38,803 nucleotides of DNA from Fidelibacterota bacterium. Its GTDB lineage: Bacteria; Pseudomonadota; Alphaproteobacteria; Rhodospirillales; Rhodospirillaceae. The stretch covers positions 1 to 38,803 of the forward strand of contig CANJPG010000028.1 of NCBI GenBank assembly GCA_947476065.1, in the 5' to 3' direction. Below are positions 12,710-20,441 of the stretch, piece after piece; positions within the stretch are counted from its first letter, which is position 1; each line of letters opens with the position of its first letter. The notes beneath the pieces are model-generated. The model saw only the letters and a list, made by a program, of their open reading frames with translations, was not told the origin of the DNA and ran no database searches. A program made the position numbers and the translations under genes.

Positions 12710-13749
12710 CGCCCCTCGCCCGCATCGAGGAGATTGAATTGGGCCGGATCGCGCCGCGGCGTAGGCAGACCCATCTGTTTGTAACCGGCGTCGGAAATCA
12801 CCCGTCCGCGCGGCGTGCGTTGGATCAGGCCCTGTTGGATCAGGAAGGGCTCGATGACATCCTCTATCGTATCCCGTTCTTCTGCCAGGGCGGCGGCCAG
12901 CGTTTCCACGCCCACCGGGCCACCGGCGTAATTCTGCGCGATGCAGTGGAGATAGCGCCGGTCCATCGCGTCGAGGCCCAAAGCATCGACGTTCAGACGT
13001 AATAGTGCTTTGTCGGCAACGGCCTTGGTGATCTCGGGCGCGCCGTCCACTGCGGCAAAATCGCGCACCCGCTTCAACAGACGGCCCGCTACGCGCGGTG
13101 TGCCGCGGGACCGCTTGGCGATTTCGAGGGCGCCGTCGTCGCTGATTTTCGCACCCAGCACGCGGGCACCACGGCAGACAATATCGACAAGCTCAGGCGC
13201 ATCGTAGAACTCCAGGCGCAAGGGAATGCCGAAGCGGTCTCTGAGCGGCGTGGTCAGGAGGCCGGAGCGTGTTGTCGCGCCAACGAGGGTAAAAGGCTGG
13301 AGTTCGATGCGCACGGAACGCGCCGCCGGCCCCTCGCCGATGATGAGGTCCAGTTGGAAATCTTCCATCGCCGGATAGAGAACTTCCTCTATGGCAGGAT
13401 TAAGGCGGTGGATTTCATCAATAAAGAGAACGTCGTTGGCTTCGAGGTTGGTGAGCAACGCGGCCAAATCTCCTGCCCGGACAATCATCGGGCCGGAGGT
13501 GGCGCGAAAGCCGACGCCCAATTCCTTTGCGACGATCTGCGCCAGCGTCGTTTTGCCCAGGCCCGGCGGCCCGTGAAGCAGCACGTGATCGAGCGCCTCT
13601 TTGCGTTCCTTAGCGGCGGCGATAAAGACAGCAAGGTTCTCGCGCACGCCGCGTTGGCCAATAAAATCGGCCAAGCGCTGCGGCCGCAACGAGGCGTCGG
13701 CGTCATCGCTCTGACGGATTGCGGAGATGGCGCGAGCATCAGCGTCCAT
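12706..13749 (-). CDS. ruvB: Holliday junction branch migration ATPase RuvB
   Basis: RuvB is the hexameric AAA+ motor that drives branch migration with Ruv[12 protein letters not shown] opens the ATPase domain; Walker A GPPGLGKT is at 60-67, Walker B FIDEIH at 109-114, sensor 1 region [20 protein letters not shown] follows, and the C-terminus carries the winged-helix segment with [11 protein letters not shown] chose the ATG at 13749, giving 347 residues and an 11-nt overlap with ruvA; an in-frame GTG at 13767 would add six residues. Neither has a clear ribosome binding site, so coupling to ruvA is likely. Confidence 0.95.
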   Translation of the reverse strand: MDADARAISAIRQSDDADASLRPQRLADFIGQRGVRENLAVFIAAAKERKEALDHVLLHGPPGLGKTTLAQIVAKELGVGFRATSGPMIVRAGDLAALLTNLEANDVLFIDEIHRLNPAIEEVLYPAMEDFQLDLIIGEGPAARSVRIELQPFTLVGATTRSGLLTTPLRDRFGIPLRLEFYDAPELVDIVCRGARVLGAKISDDGALEIAKRSRGTPRVAGRLLKRVRDFAAVDGAPEITKAVADKALLRLNVDALGLDAMDRRYLHCIAQNYAGGPVGVETLAAALAEERDTIEDVIEPFLIQQGLIQRTPRGRVISDAGYKQMGLPTPRRDPAQFNLLDAGEGR

Positions 13750-14362
13750 CGGGGTTGCCCAATTCACGCAGCGAGGTCTTGATCAACGCACCCAACGGCG
13801 CGCCGCCATCGGCTTGCGCCGCCCGCGACACCGCGCCGAAGGCTTCCATGCGCCCGTAGCCAAGGTTGACCAAGGCCGACACGGCGTCTTCGACAATGCT
13901 GCCGCCTTTCGCGGGCTTGCCGGCTGCGGGCGCCGTCAGCGCCGCGGCGGTCATGGCAAAGGGCATGAGTTTGTCTTTGAGCTCGACGACCAACCGTTGG
14001 GCCAATTTCGGTCCAACACCGCTCGCACGCTTGAACGCATGCTGGTCGCCGGCGGCGATGGCCTGGCTGATCTGTTCGGTCGAGAGCGCCGAGAGAATTG
14101 CCTGGCCGACTTTCGCGCCCACACCCTGCACGGTTGTGAGAACACGGAAGGTTTCGCGGTCGGCATTGGTCGAGAAGCCGTAAAGGTGAATATGGTCTTC
14201 GCGGACATGGGTTTCGATGGCCAGTTCCACCGCCTCGCCAACAGCCGGCAAGGCCGCAAGCGTGCGCGCGCCGCAGAACACCAGATAGCCCACGCCGCCG
14301 ACGTCGATGACGGCCCAGTCCTCGCCCATAGAATCCAGACGCCCGCGCAGCTTGGCGATCAT
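13739..14362 (-). CDS. ruvA: Holliday junction DNA-binding protein RuvA
   Basis: RuvA binds four-way junctions and loads RuvB. Translation from the ATG at 14362 begins [11 protein letters not shown], the standard RuvA N-terminus, with an OB-fold domain, then helix-hairpin-helix segments containing [13 protein letters not shown] and [20 protein letters not shown], and a C-terminal RuvB-binding domain with [15 protein letters not shown]. Total 207 residues, normal. The ATG overlaps the ruvC stop as ATGA. A longer in-frame reading to 14419 lies inside ruvC and is rejected. Confidence 0.96.
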   Translation of the reverse strand: MIAKLRGRLDSMGEDWAVIDVGGVGYLVFCGARTLAALPAVGEAVELAIETHVREDHIHLYGFSTNADRETFRVLTTVQGVGAKVGQAILSALSTEQISQAIAAGDQHAFKRASGVGPKLAQRLVVELKDKLMPFAMTAAALTAPAAGKPAKGGSIVEDAVSALVNLGYGRMEAFGAVSRAAQADGGAPLGALIKTSLRELGNPDGR

Positions 14363-14931
14363 TTTACTGCTTTCATGGGGGCGAACCTCATCACAGACGC
14401 GCGGTGATGGGCGTGACATACGGCCACAGCGAGCGCGTCGGCAGCATCGGCATTGCCGGCCTTACACCCGGGCAGCAGGATGCGCATCATCGCGGCGACT
14501 TGCACTTTGTCGGCGTGACCGGCGCCAACCACGGACTTCTTCACGAGATTGGGTTTGTACTCGGACACCATGATGCCGGCGACGGCGGGGGCCAGCATGG
14601 CCGCAGCCCGCGCATGGCCAAGTTTCAAGGTGGAGGTCGGGTTCTTGTTCACAAAGGTATCTTCGATGGCGCATTCATGGGGCACGTAGGTCGCCACCAG
14701 CTTCTGCACTTCGACAAACAACACCTGCAGGCGTTCGGCGAGAGAAAGTTTGGGATCGGGCTCGACGACGCCGTCGGCGATGAAGACCAGACGGTTGCCT
14801 TCTGCCTCAATCACACCCCAGCCGGTGTGGCGCAGCCCCGGATCGAGTCCGAGGATGCGGACCTTCAGGCCACCAACCTTTAGGGCACTCTGGGCGCTGA
14901 GCGCGCGTTTAACCGCCGAGGTTTCATTCAT
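14359..14931 (-). CDS. ruvC: Holliday junction resolvase RuvC
   Basis: RuvC cuts Holliday junctions. The four acidic catalytic residues are visible: Asp30 in [14 protein letters not shown], Glu90 in [12 protein letters not shown], and Asp162 and Asp165 in [11 protein letters not shown]. The start at 14931 gives 190 residues with about 23 more N-terminal residues than typical RuvC, and no ATG, GTG or TTG lies closer to the core in frame. It overlaps the yebC stop (ATGAATGA) and ends overlapping ruvA, so yebC-ruvC-ruvA-ruvB-ybgC appear translationally coupled. Confidence 0.94.
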   Translation of the reverse strand: MNETSAVKRALSAQSALKVGGLKVRILGLDPGLRHTGWGVIEAEGNRLVFIADGVVEPDPKLSLAERLQVLFVEVQKLVATYVPHECAIEDTFVNKNPTSTLKLGHARAAAMLAPAVAGIMVSEYKPNLVKKSVVGAGHADKVQVAAMMRILLPGCKAGNADAADALAVAVCHAHHRASVMRFAPMKAVK

Positions 14932-15670
14932 TAAGCTGGGCCATGACCTCGTCTGACATTTCGTAGTTCGCCGCCACGCGCTGGACGTCATCGTTGTCGT
15001 CGAGGAGGTTCAGCAAGTTCATCAACACTTCGGCTTTATCAGCCGGCACGTTGACCGTCATGGTCGGACGCCAGTCGAGGCGCGCGGACGCAGGTTCGCC
15101 GAGCGTGCCTTCAAGTGCCTTGGTCACGGCATGCAGGTTATCAGGCGCGCAGTAGATATCGTGGCCGCCCGCGCCCGAACTGACATCATCGGCGCCCGCA
15201 TTGATGGCGGCTTCCATCACCTTGTCTTCGCTGCCGGCGTCAGCATTGTAATGAATCAGGCCGAGGCGCTGGAAGTTATAGGCGACGCTGTTGGTCTCGC
15301 CCAGATTGCCTTCGTGTTTGTTGAAGGCGATGCGCAGCTCGGACGCCGTGCGGTTTCTGTTGTTAGTCAGCGCTTCGATGATCAGTGCCACGTTCCCAGG
15401 GCCATAGCCTTCGTAGCGGGCTTCCTCGTAATTCTCCTGGTCGGCGCCGCTAGCCTTCTTGATTGCGCGCTCGATGTTGTCTTTGGGCATACTTTCCGCT
15501 TTGGCGTCGTTGATCGCGGCGCGCAGACGGGCGTTGTAGGCAGGATCGGGCAGGCCCTGTTTAGCCGCGACCGTGATTTCGCGGGCGAGCTTGGTGAACA
15601 GCTTGGCGCGTTTGGCATCTTTCGCGCCCTTCCTGTGCATGATGTTCTTGAATTGCGAATGGCCGGCCAT
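14924..15670 (-). CDS. yebC: YebC/PmpR family transcriptional regulator or translation factor
   Basis: From the ATG at 15670, [20 protein letters not shown]-type N-terminus (here [13 protein letters not shown]) is the YebC/TACO1 signature. [28 protein letters not shown] and [20 protein letters not shown] confirm it. The protein has 248 residues as expected. Members act as DNA-binding regulators and have also been linked to translation of difficult sequences. The start has AGGACGAAAG immediately upstream. It heads the ruv-tol gene run, with a 299-nt region upstream that should hold the promoter. A longer reading to 15697 has no support. Confidence 0.95.
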   Translation of the reverse strand: MAGHSQFKNIMHRKGAKDAKRAKLFTKLAREITVAAKQGLPDPAYNARLRAAINDAKAESMPKDNIERAIKKASGADQENYEEARYEGYGPGNVALIIEALTNNRNRTASELRIAFNKHEGNLGETNSVAYNFQRLGLIHYNADAGSEDKVMEAAINAGADDVSSGAGGHDIYCAPDNLHAVTKALEGTLGEPASARLDWRPTMTVNVPADKAEVLMNLLNLLDDNDDVQRVAANYEMSDEVMAQLNE

Positions 15671-15969
15671 CTTTCGTCCTGTACTCGAGCCCTTCAAGCC
15701 TCGCGGCCGGGGCCTCCCCTTCCTTAAAGTCGCGCTCTTTCAAGGCCTTACCGCATGGGCAAGCGCCAAGCCGGTGAAACACCGCTTATACAATAAGCGG
15801 CTGAGAATCTAAGGGTTTATACCAAATGTTGTGAGCAGCGCCTAGCCGCTGGGTATTTGCTCGCCCCGTGCCCAGGAAGCGTTAAGGTGGTGTTGGACCA
15901 AGGCTCGGGATGGGGCGCCCGTGTCCGACGTCGCCACGTATTAGTAAGTAGTGAGAAAGAGCCCCCATT
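15671..15969. promoter_or_regulatory. Divergent intergenic region with palindrome
   Basis: This 299-nt gap separates divergent yebC and the N-formylglutamate amidohydrolase gene and should hold promoters for both. A perfect 8-bp inverted repeat CCGCTTAT-ACA-ATAAGCGG lies at 15782-15800. It is AT-rich in the centre and has no T-run, so an operator overlapping a -10-like element (TATACAAT on plus, TATTGTATAAG on minus) is more likely than a terminator. No gene or RNA was recognised. Confidence 0.4.
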
Positions 15970-16737
15970 TTGCCAAGCCTGCTACACGAGGACGACCCTT
16001 CGGCTGTCACGATTCTGCCGGAACAGCAGCCATCGCCATTTTTGCTGGTCTGCGATCATGCCTCCAACCGGCTGCCTAAAAAGCTTGGGTCGCTGGGATT
16101 AACGGCGGAAGACCTCGCGCGTCACATCGCCTGGGACATCGGTGCTGCGGCAGTGACCCACCTGATGTCCGAGACCCTGGGCGCATTTGCCATCCTGCAG
16201 AACTATTCCCGCCTGGTGATCGACTGTAACCGCCCGCCCGCGGCCGAAACATCCATCGCTGAGGTGAGCGAATATACGGTTATACCGGGCAATACTGCGC
16301 TGACGGCAGCCGAGCGGGCGCAGCGCTTGAACGAGATTTTCCGGCCTTATCACGACCTTTTGCGTGAGGAACTGAATGAGCGCCGGGACCGGCCCACCTG
16401 CCTGGTGTCGATACACAGCTTTACGCCGGTCTTTAAGGGTGAAGCCCGCCCGATGCATGCCGGCGTCCTGTATAACCGCGACGACCGCATTGCCGGCCCC
16501 TTGTTGCATCTTCTGCAGGCGGAAGAAGGCCTTATCGTCGGCGACAACACCCCGTACGCCCTCAACGACGCGAGCGATTACACCATTCCGGTCCACGGCG
16601 AGCAGCGCGGCCTACCCCATGTGGAGATCGAAATCCGCCAGGATCTTATCGCCACCCCCGCCGGCCAGCGGATTTGGGCGAGCCGTTTATGCCGCGCGCT
16701 CGTTTCAACGTGGCAACAATACACACAAGAAAGCTAA
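15970..16737 (+). CDS. N-formylglutamate amidohydrolase family protein
   Basis: The fold family of HutG-type N-formylglutamate deformylases is indicated by PFLLVCDHASNRLPKKLG near the N-terminus (metal-binding His/Asp region), HIAWDIGAAAVTHL, NYSRLVIDCNRPP, VSIHSFTPVF and GLPHVEIEIRQDLI with its metal-ligand glutamate. The 255-residue length suits the short members of the family. No other histidine-utilisation gene is nearby, so a role in histidine breakdown is not supported by context; other formyl-amide or amide substrates are possible. The start is TTG at 15970, with GAGAAAGAG upstream. It ends 3 nt before the transglutaminase-like gene, suggesting an operon. Confidence 0.85.
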   Translation: MPSLLHEDDPSAVTILPEQQPSPFLLVCDHASNRLPKKLGSLGLTAEDLARHIAWDIGAAAVTHLMSETLGAFAILQNYSRLVIDCNRPPAAETSIAEVSEYTVIPGNTALTAAERAQRLNEIFRPYHDLLREELNERRDRPTCLVSIHSFTPVFKGEARPMHAGVLYNRDDRIAGPLLHLLQAEEGLIVGDNTPYALNDASDYTIPVHGEQRGLPHVEIEIRQDLIATPAGQRIWASRLCRALVSTWQQYTQES

Positions 16738-16740
16738 ATC

Positions 16741-17547
16741 ATGGACATTCGCGTCGGCTACGAGATCCTTTACGACCTCCCCTCCCCGACGCCGATGATG
16801 TTGATGCTCAATGTGCACTATTCGCGCGCGGGCGATATTATCGTGCCAGACCACATGACCACCGACCCCCAAGTCCCGGTCGCCACCTACCGCGACACCT
16901 TTGGCAACTGGTGCAGCCGCCTGGTCGCCCCAGCCGGGCGCTTCCGCGTCGCCAGCGCGGGCGTGGTCAGGGATACCGGCATTGACGAGGTCGCCATAAC
17001 CGACGCCTGCCAGCACCCCATCAATGATCTGCCGGAAGACAGCCTGGTTTTCCTTCTGGGCAGCCGTTACTGCGAAACTGATCGCCTGTCTGAAACCGCC
17101 TGGTACCTGTTCGGGCATTTGCCCAAGGGCTGGGCCTTGGTGCAGGGCATCTGCGACTTCGTCCACAACCACATCTATTTCGATTACAACCAAGCCCGCG
17201 CCACCCGCACGGCCTGGGAGGCCTATAACGAGCGTGTCGGTGTGTGCCGCGACTATGCGCATCTCGCCGTGGCATTCTGCAGGTGCATGAATGTGCCGGC
17301 GCGCTACTGCACCGGCTATCTGGGCGATATCGGCATGCCGCCGCCCTACGGACCCATGGACTTCGCCGGTTGGTTCGAAGCCTATATCGGCGGGCAGTGG
17401 CACACCTTCGATCCGCGCAACAATGTTCCGAGAATTGGACGCATTTTAATTGCGCGCGGGCGGGATGCCACCGACGTAGCCATCACAACTACGTTTGGTC
17501 CCAACGTCTTAGCCAGCTTCAAAGTATTTTGCGATGAGGTCGTTTGA
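16741..17547 (+). CDS. Transglutaminase-like cysteine peptidase family protein
   Basis: The C-terminal half is a bacterial transglutaminase-like core with catalytic Cys169 in RVGVCRDYAHLAVAFCR, His221 in QWHTFDPRNN and Asp224. The N-terminal 120 residues form the beta-rich domain usually found before it. These cytoplasmic proteins are often peptidases or amidases rather than cross-linkers, and their substrates are mostly unknown. The 268-residue protein starts at ATG 16741, 3 nt after the preceding N-formylglutamate amidohydrolase family gene, so the two may act together on modified peptides or amino acids; that link is inference from spacing. Confidence 0.88.
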   Translation: MDIRVGYEILYDLPSPTPMMLMLNVHYSRAGDIIVPDHMTTDPQVPVATYRDTFGNWCSRLVAPAGRFRVASAGVVRDTGIDEVAITDACQHPINDLPEDSLVFLLGSRYCETDRLSETAWYLFGHLPKGWALVQGICDFVHNHIYFDYNQARATRTAWEAYNERVGVCRDYAHLAVAFCRCMNVPARYCTGYLGDIGMPPPYGPMDFAGWFEAYIGGQWHTFDPRNNVPRIGRILIARGRDATDVAITTTFGPNVLASFKVFCDEVV

Positions 17548-17719
17548 GCCGCGCAACGTTCGGCACTCATCCACGTTGTAATCCTGAGAGTCTACGCGCG
17601 CCGCTGCTTATTCCTAGCCTTTCGGCACTTGCGGCGCGCTTTCGTAAACCTCCTTGCCATCTACACCTGAACCGCGCGCGCCACCCGCCGCACGGGATCG
17701 TCCATCAAAGGAAATCACC

Positions 17720-17878
17720 ATGCTCACTTCCATCAAAGTCGGCCCGATCGCCGCCACCATGACTGCCGTGTTCATCCTCGTTGCGGCCCTTTCGGCCTGC
17801 AACACCGTCGAAGGCGCGGGCCAGGACATCAAGAGCACCGGCAAAGCCATCGAAAGAAGCGCCGACAAGAACAAGTAG
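17720..17878 (+). CDS. Entericidin-like small lipoprotein
   Basis: A 52-residue protein with a hydrophobic signal followed by LSACNTVEGAGQDIK, where the Cys is the lipidation site, and a basic tail ending SADKNK. The pattern CNTVxGxGxDIxxxGxAIExxA is that of the entericidin A/B family, small lipoproteins linked to a toxin-antidote pair in enterobacteria; in alphaproteobacteria they are common and usually stress-linked. The ATG at 17720 follows AAAGGAAATCACC, a clear ribosome binding site. An ECF sigma gene follows 124 nt downstream, across a strong hairpin. Confidence 0.88.
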   Translation: MLTSIKVGPIAATMTAVFILVAALSACNTVEGAGQDIKSTGKAIERSADKNK

Positions 17879-17920
17879 GCGATGCGGAATACGAAGCTAC
17901 GCCAACGCTAAGGCGCGAAT

Positions 17921-17962
17921 GCTCTGGGGTGGCACGCCCGAAAAAGGCGCCACTTCCAGAGC
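17921..17962 (+). terminator. Strong hairpin between entericidin and ECF sigma genes
   Basis: GCTCTGG pairs with CCAGAGC (17921-17927 with 17956-17962), GTGGC with GCCAC (17929-17933 with 17949-17953) and GCC with GGC inside, with an A-rich loop. No T-run follows, so it may be a rho-independent-like pause, an mRNA end or stabiliser for the lipoprotein message, rather than a classical terminator. Confidence 0.5.
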
Positions 17963-18002
17963 CACGCCGCTTGAGACTAAAACCAAAGAAAGATCACACG
18001 TC

Positions 18003-18536
18003 ATGACGAAACAATTCGACGAATTGCTTCTCAAACAAGTCCCGAAGCTGCGCGCCTATGCGATGACGCTGACGCGCAACGGACCCGACGCGGACGATCT
18101 CGTGCAAGCCACTGCCGAGCGCGTGCTGAAGTATCAATCCCAGTTCCAGACCGGCACCAACTTCGCCGCTTGGTCATCGCGCATTCTCAAGAACGGTTAC
18201 ATCAGCAACTGCCGTAAGAACAGGCGTCCGATGATTTCGCTGAGCCAGTCGCCGACCCTCGACCAGACGTCTGAATACCACGTGCCTGTCGCCGCGCTGA
18301 TCTCGCCGGCGCGCCAGGAAGACCAGGTCTTCGCCAAGGAAGTCATCAGCGGCCTCGACCGCCTGAGCGCGCCGTTGCGCCAGATCCTGACGCTCGCCTG
18401 CAAGGAGCTGACCTACGAAGAAGTCTCCGTCGCCATGAAGTGCACTATGGGCACCGTCAAAAGCCGCCTGTGGCGCGCCCGCGAACAGATGAAGAGCTTC
18501 GCGCTCAGCCCCGACCAGCAGCAGATCGCCGCCTAA
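18003..18536 (+). CDS. ECF-family RNA polymerase sigma factor
   Basis: A 177-residue extracytoplasmic-function sigma factor. Region 2 covers about residues 10-75, with GPDADDLVQATAERVL and NFAAWSSRILKNGYI; region 4 covers about 120-170, with LSAPLRQILTLACKELTYEE and GTVKSRLWRAREQM, the helix-turn-helix. The start at 18003 was chosen because the protein then begins at the family's usual place; a longer in-frame reading to 17781 runs through the entericidin gene in another frame. No anti-sigma gene, NepR or PhyR is seen nearby, so its control and ECF subgroup cannot be told. Resemblance to the EcfG general stress group is possible but not shown. Confidence 0.92.
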   Translation: MTKQFDELLLKQVPKLRAYAMTLTRNGPDADDLVQATAERVLKYQSQFQTGTNFAAWSSRILKNGYISNCRKNRRPMISLSQSPTLDQTSEYHVPVAALISPARQEDQVFAKEVISGLDRLSAPLRQILTLACKELTYEEVSVAMKCTMGTVKSRLWRAREQMKSFALSPDQQQIAA

Positions 18537-18952
18537 GCCGGGCCTGCTTCAACAGCATCCGCTTCCCGCAGCGCCGCGTGCTTAGACACGCGGTGCTGCC
18601 ATAGCGCCAACACCGGCGTGACCGCCAGCTCCATCGCCAAGGCCGCGAGCATGGCGCCAGGAACAGACTCTCCCGACATCGCCCCCATCAGACGGCCGAT
18701 TCCGCCCACGACCACGATGGCCGCGAGCAGCCGGAACCTTTGCCCCTGCGTCTCGATGTGAGGCACGGTGGTCAGGAACCCAACGCCAATCGCAAACAGC
18801 AATCCCGACAGATTGCGAAAGTGACTGTCGAGGGCCGGCGGTGCGTCCGCCGTCACCATCCACGGTCCCATGATCATGCCCGCCCCGCCCGCGCCCAGCG
18901 GCACCAGGCAAGCCACGCAAACCATCGCCTGCAGCAGGCGTTTTTCGGTCAT
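18533..18952 (-). CDS. DUF4345-like small membrane protein
   Basis: The 139-residue protein has about four hydrophobic segments (roughly 7-30, 47-63, 74-92 and 98-118). The segment LDSHFRNLSGLLFAIGVGFL resembles the conserved part of DUF4345 membrane proteins, whose function is unknown. Its ATG overlaps the stop of the VTT-family gene as ATGA, so the two are coupled. It ends convergently with the ECF sigma gene, sharing bases of the two stop codons. Family call is by eye. Confidence 0.7.
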   Translation of the reverse strand: MTEKRLLQAMVCVACLVPLGAGGAGMIMGPWMVTADAPPALDSHFRNLSGLLFAIGVGFLTTVPHIETQGQRFRLLAAIVVVGGIGRLMGAMSGESVPGAMLAALAMELAVTPVLALWQHRVSKHAALREADAVEAGPA

Positions 18953-19713
18953 CGCCGCCTCTTCGTGAAGTGGTGGTAGACGATGGGCGTTGCCGCGACC
19001 AGCGCGAGCCCCACCAGGATGAACATGACCTTAGGATCGACGGCAAGGTCGTCCATGCGGATATGTCCGTCACGCGCCACGACCTCGCGCAGGGCAACGC
19101 CGATCAGCACCTGGGTGATCTGACCGGGGAAGAGGCCGATGTAGGTGGCAAGGGCGTAACTCCACAGCGGAATATCGAGCGCCGCCACGGCTAGGTTGAC
19201 GACGACATAGGGGCAGCCGGGCATCAGGCGCAGCACGAGAACATAACTGAAGGCATCTTTGGCGAAGCCCTTCTGTATGGCTTCCAGATGCTTACCGGCA
19301 TGCTTTTGAACCCAGTGGGTAAATACGTGGCGTGCGAGCAGGGTCGCGCAGACTGCGCCAAGGGTGGCGGCGATCGGGGCGTAGATCAAGCCCTCCACCA
19401 GGCCAAACAAGAAGCCCGCCAGCATCGACAGCCACATCGCACCGGGCACGGAAATCGACACCAGCGACAGGTAGGAGATGAAGTAGAGCCCGACCGCCAG
19501 AAGGTAGTGGGCCTTGACGAGATGTTGCAGCGCCGCGAGGTGCTGCACGCTCCAGCGGAAGGCCGGGTCAATGTAGGGCTCGAGGTTGGTGTGGCCGAGA
19601 TACAGCGCCGCGGCGGCGACCGCCGCACCGCCGAAGGCACAGGCCGTCAATACGTATGGTGACGCCTGATGGGCGCGACTCGGTGTTGTTTTTTGTTTGG
19701 CGCGAGTCGGCAT
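18949..19713 (-). CDS. TVP38/TMEM64 (VTT domain) family membrane protein
   Basis: A 254-residue multi-pass inner-membrane protein. The VTT/SNARE-associated core shows SVPGAMWLSMLAGFLFGLVE, a GAVCATLLARHVF segment, the key VLRLMPGCPYVVVNLAVAAL motif and LATYIGLFPGQITQVLIG. Relatives in the DedA/VTT superfamily are lipid scramblases or transport proteins. The ATG at 19713 has GGGAG upstream; the in-frame reading back to 19749 has no better site. It overlaps the downstream DUF4345-like gene by four bases. Confidence 0.88.
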   Translation of the reverse strand: MPTRAKQKTTPSRAHQASPYVLTACAFGGAAVAAAALYLGHTNLEPYIDPAFRWSVQHLAALQHLVKAHYLLAVGLYFISYLSLVSISVPGAMWLSMLAGFLFGLVEGLIYAPIAATLGAVCATLLARHVFTHWVQKHAGKHLEAIQKGFAKDAFSYVLVLRLMPGCPYVVVNLAVAALDIPLWSYALATYIGLFPGQITQVLIGVALREVVARDGHIRMDDLAVDPKVMFILVGLALVAATPIVYHHFTKRRR

Positions 19714-19849
19714 GATTTTGGAACTCCCATACCTACTAACGCGCCGCAACGCGAAGATACCTGCCCGGCGCGAGAACTTTTTCGGCCCTCGTTCATTTTA
19801 TTAAGTGCCGGCCCTCAACGTGCCAGCAGTCCGAATAAAGGATTGCGCC

Positions 19850-20098
19850 ATGCGTACCGCAGAGTCGGACCGAACCCAGCCCGCACTCCGAATTGCCGCC
19901 CGCGCGACCGACGGCGATATCCGGCGCTGCGCGCAAGTCGTCTTCGATCACTTCGGCGCGGCAGCAAACCTCTACGCCTTGGTGAAGCTGCGCGAGGCCG
20001 AACGCGAGGGCAATACGCCCGCGGTTGCCGTCTGGGTGCGCATTGCCGGCGTCATCGCCAGCTTCGAAGGTATGGAAGCGTCCACCGCAATCCACTAG
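19850..20098 (+). CDS. Small protein of unknown function
   Basis: An 82-residue protein from the ATG at 19850, preceded by AAAGGATTGCGCC. It is predicted soluble, with a central VFDHFGAAANLYALVKLREA and VAVWVRIAGVIASF, suggesting two or three helices. I recognise no named family, and give no function. It lies alone between the divergent VTT gene and a small minus-strand gene. The ribosome binding site and a composition with few rare residues favour a real gene. Confidence 0.6.
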   Translation: MRTAESDRTQPALRIAARATDGDIRRCAQVVFDHFGAAANLYALVKLREAEREGNTPAVAVWVRIAGVIASFEGMEASTAIH

Positions 20099-20125
20099 CT
20101 GGACATCTACTAACATAAGGACTGT

Positions 20126-20326
20126 TTAGTTTTTATGCTGAGGTGCCGTCGTGCGCGCCTCATCGTCCGCCAGCGTTTCGTATTTCTCAGCCAGTTGGAG
20201 GAAGGCATGGTGGGCCGCCTGGCCGCTGGCGGTAGAGGCCAGCACCCGCAGCGATCTCGCAACTTCGCGGTAGTGGCTGGCCTTGTGATCAATACTCTTG
20301 TCGTTATCGTCACGGTTGTTTTGCAT
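20126..20326 (-). CDS. Small helical protein of unknown function
   Basis: A 66-residue protein from the ATG at 20326, with GAGAACAAG just upstream. The pattern SHYREVARSLRVLAS followed by AFLQLAEKYETLADDE is typical of short two-helix alphaproteobacterial proteins of unknown role that often appear as orphans. It has no signal or membrane segment. It lies convergent with the 19850 gene, and about 115 nt downstream of the stop codon of the broken histidine kinase gene, in the same direction. Confidence 0.6.
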   Translation of the reverse strand: MQNNRDDNDKSIDHKASHYREVARSLRVLASTASGQAAHHAFLQLAEKYETLADDEARTTAPQHKN

Positions 20327-20441
20327 TCTTGTTCTCGGTGCAGCAAACGAGTGCCGTGCGAATGCAACGAAGTTGCAGGCATTAAGTTATGCGAAGCTGT
20401 TACGGAAAAAGTCTTTGTGCGCGCGGGGGCTGCGGTGTCGA

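Noticed and set aside
17548-17719. EcfG-type promoter (GGAAC-N16/17-CGTT) before the entericidin gene
   Set aside because: I searched both halves by eye and found no properly spaced pair.
17781-18002. N-terminal extension of the ECF sigma gene
   Set aside because: It overlaps the entericidin gene in another frame and gives a Arg/Ala/Pro-rich stretch unlike sigma factors.
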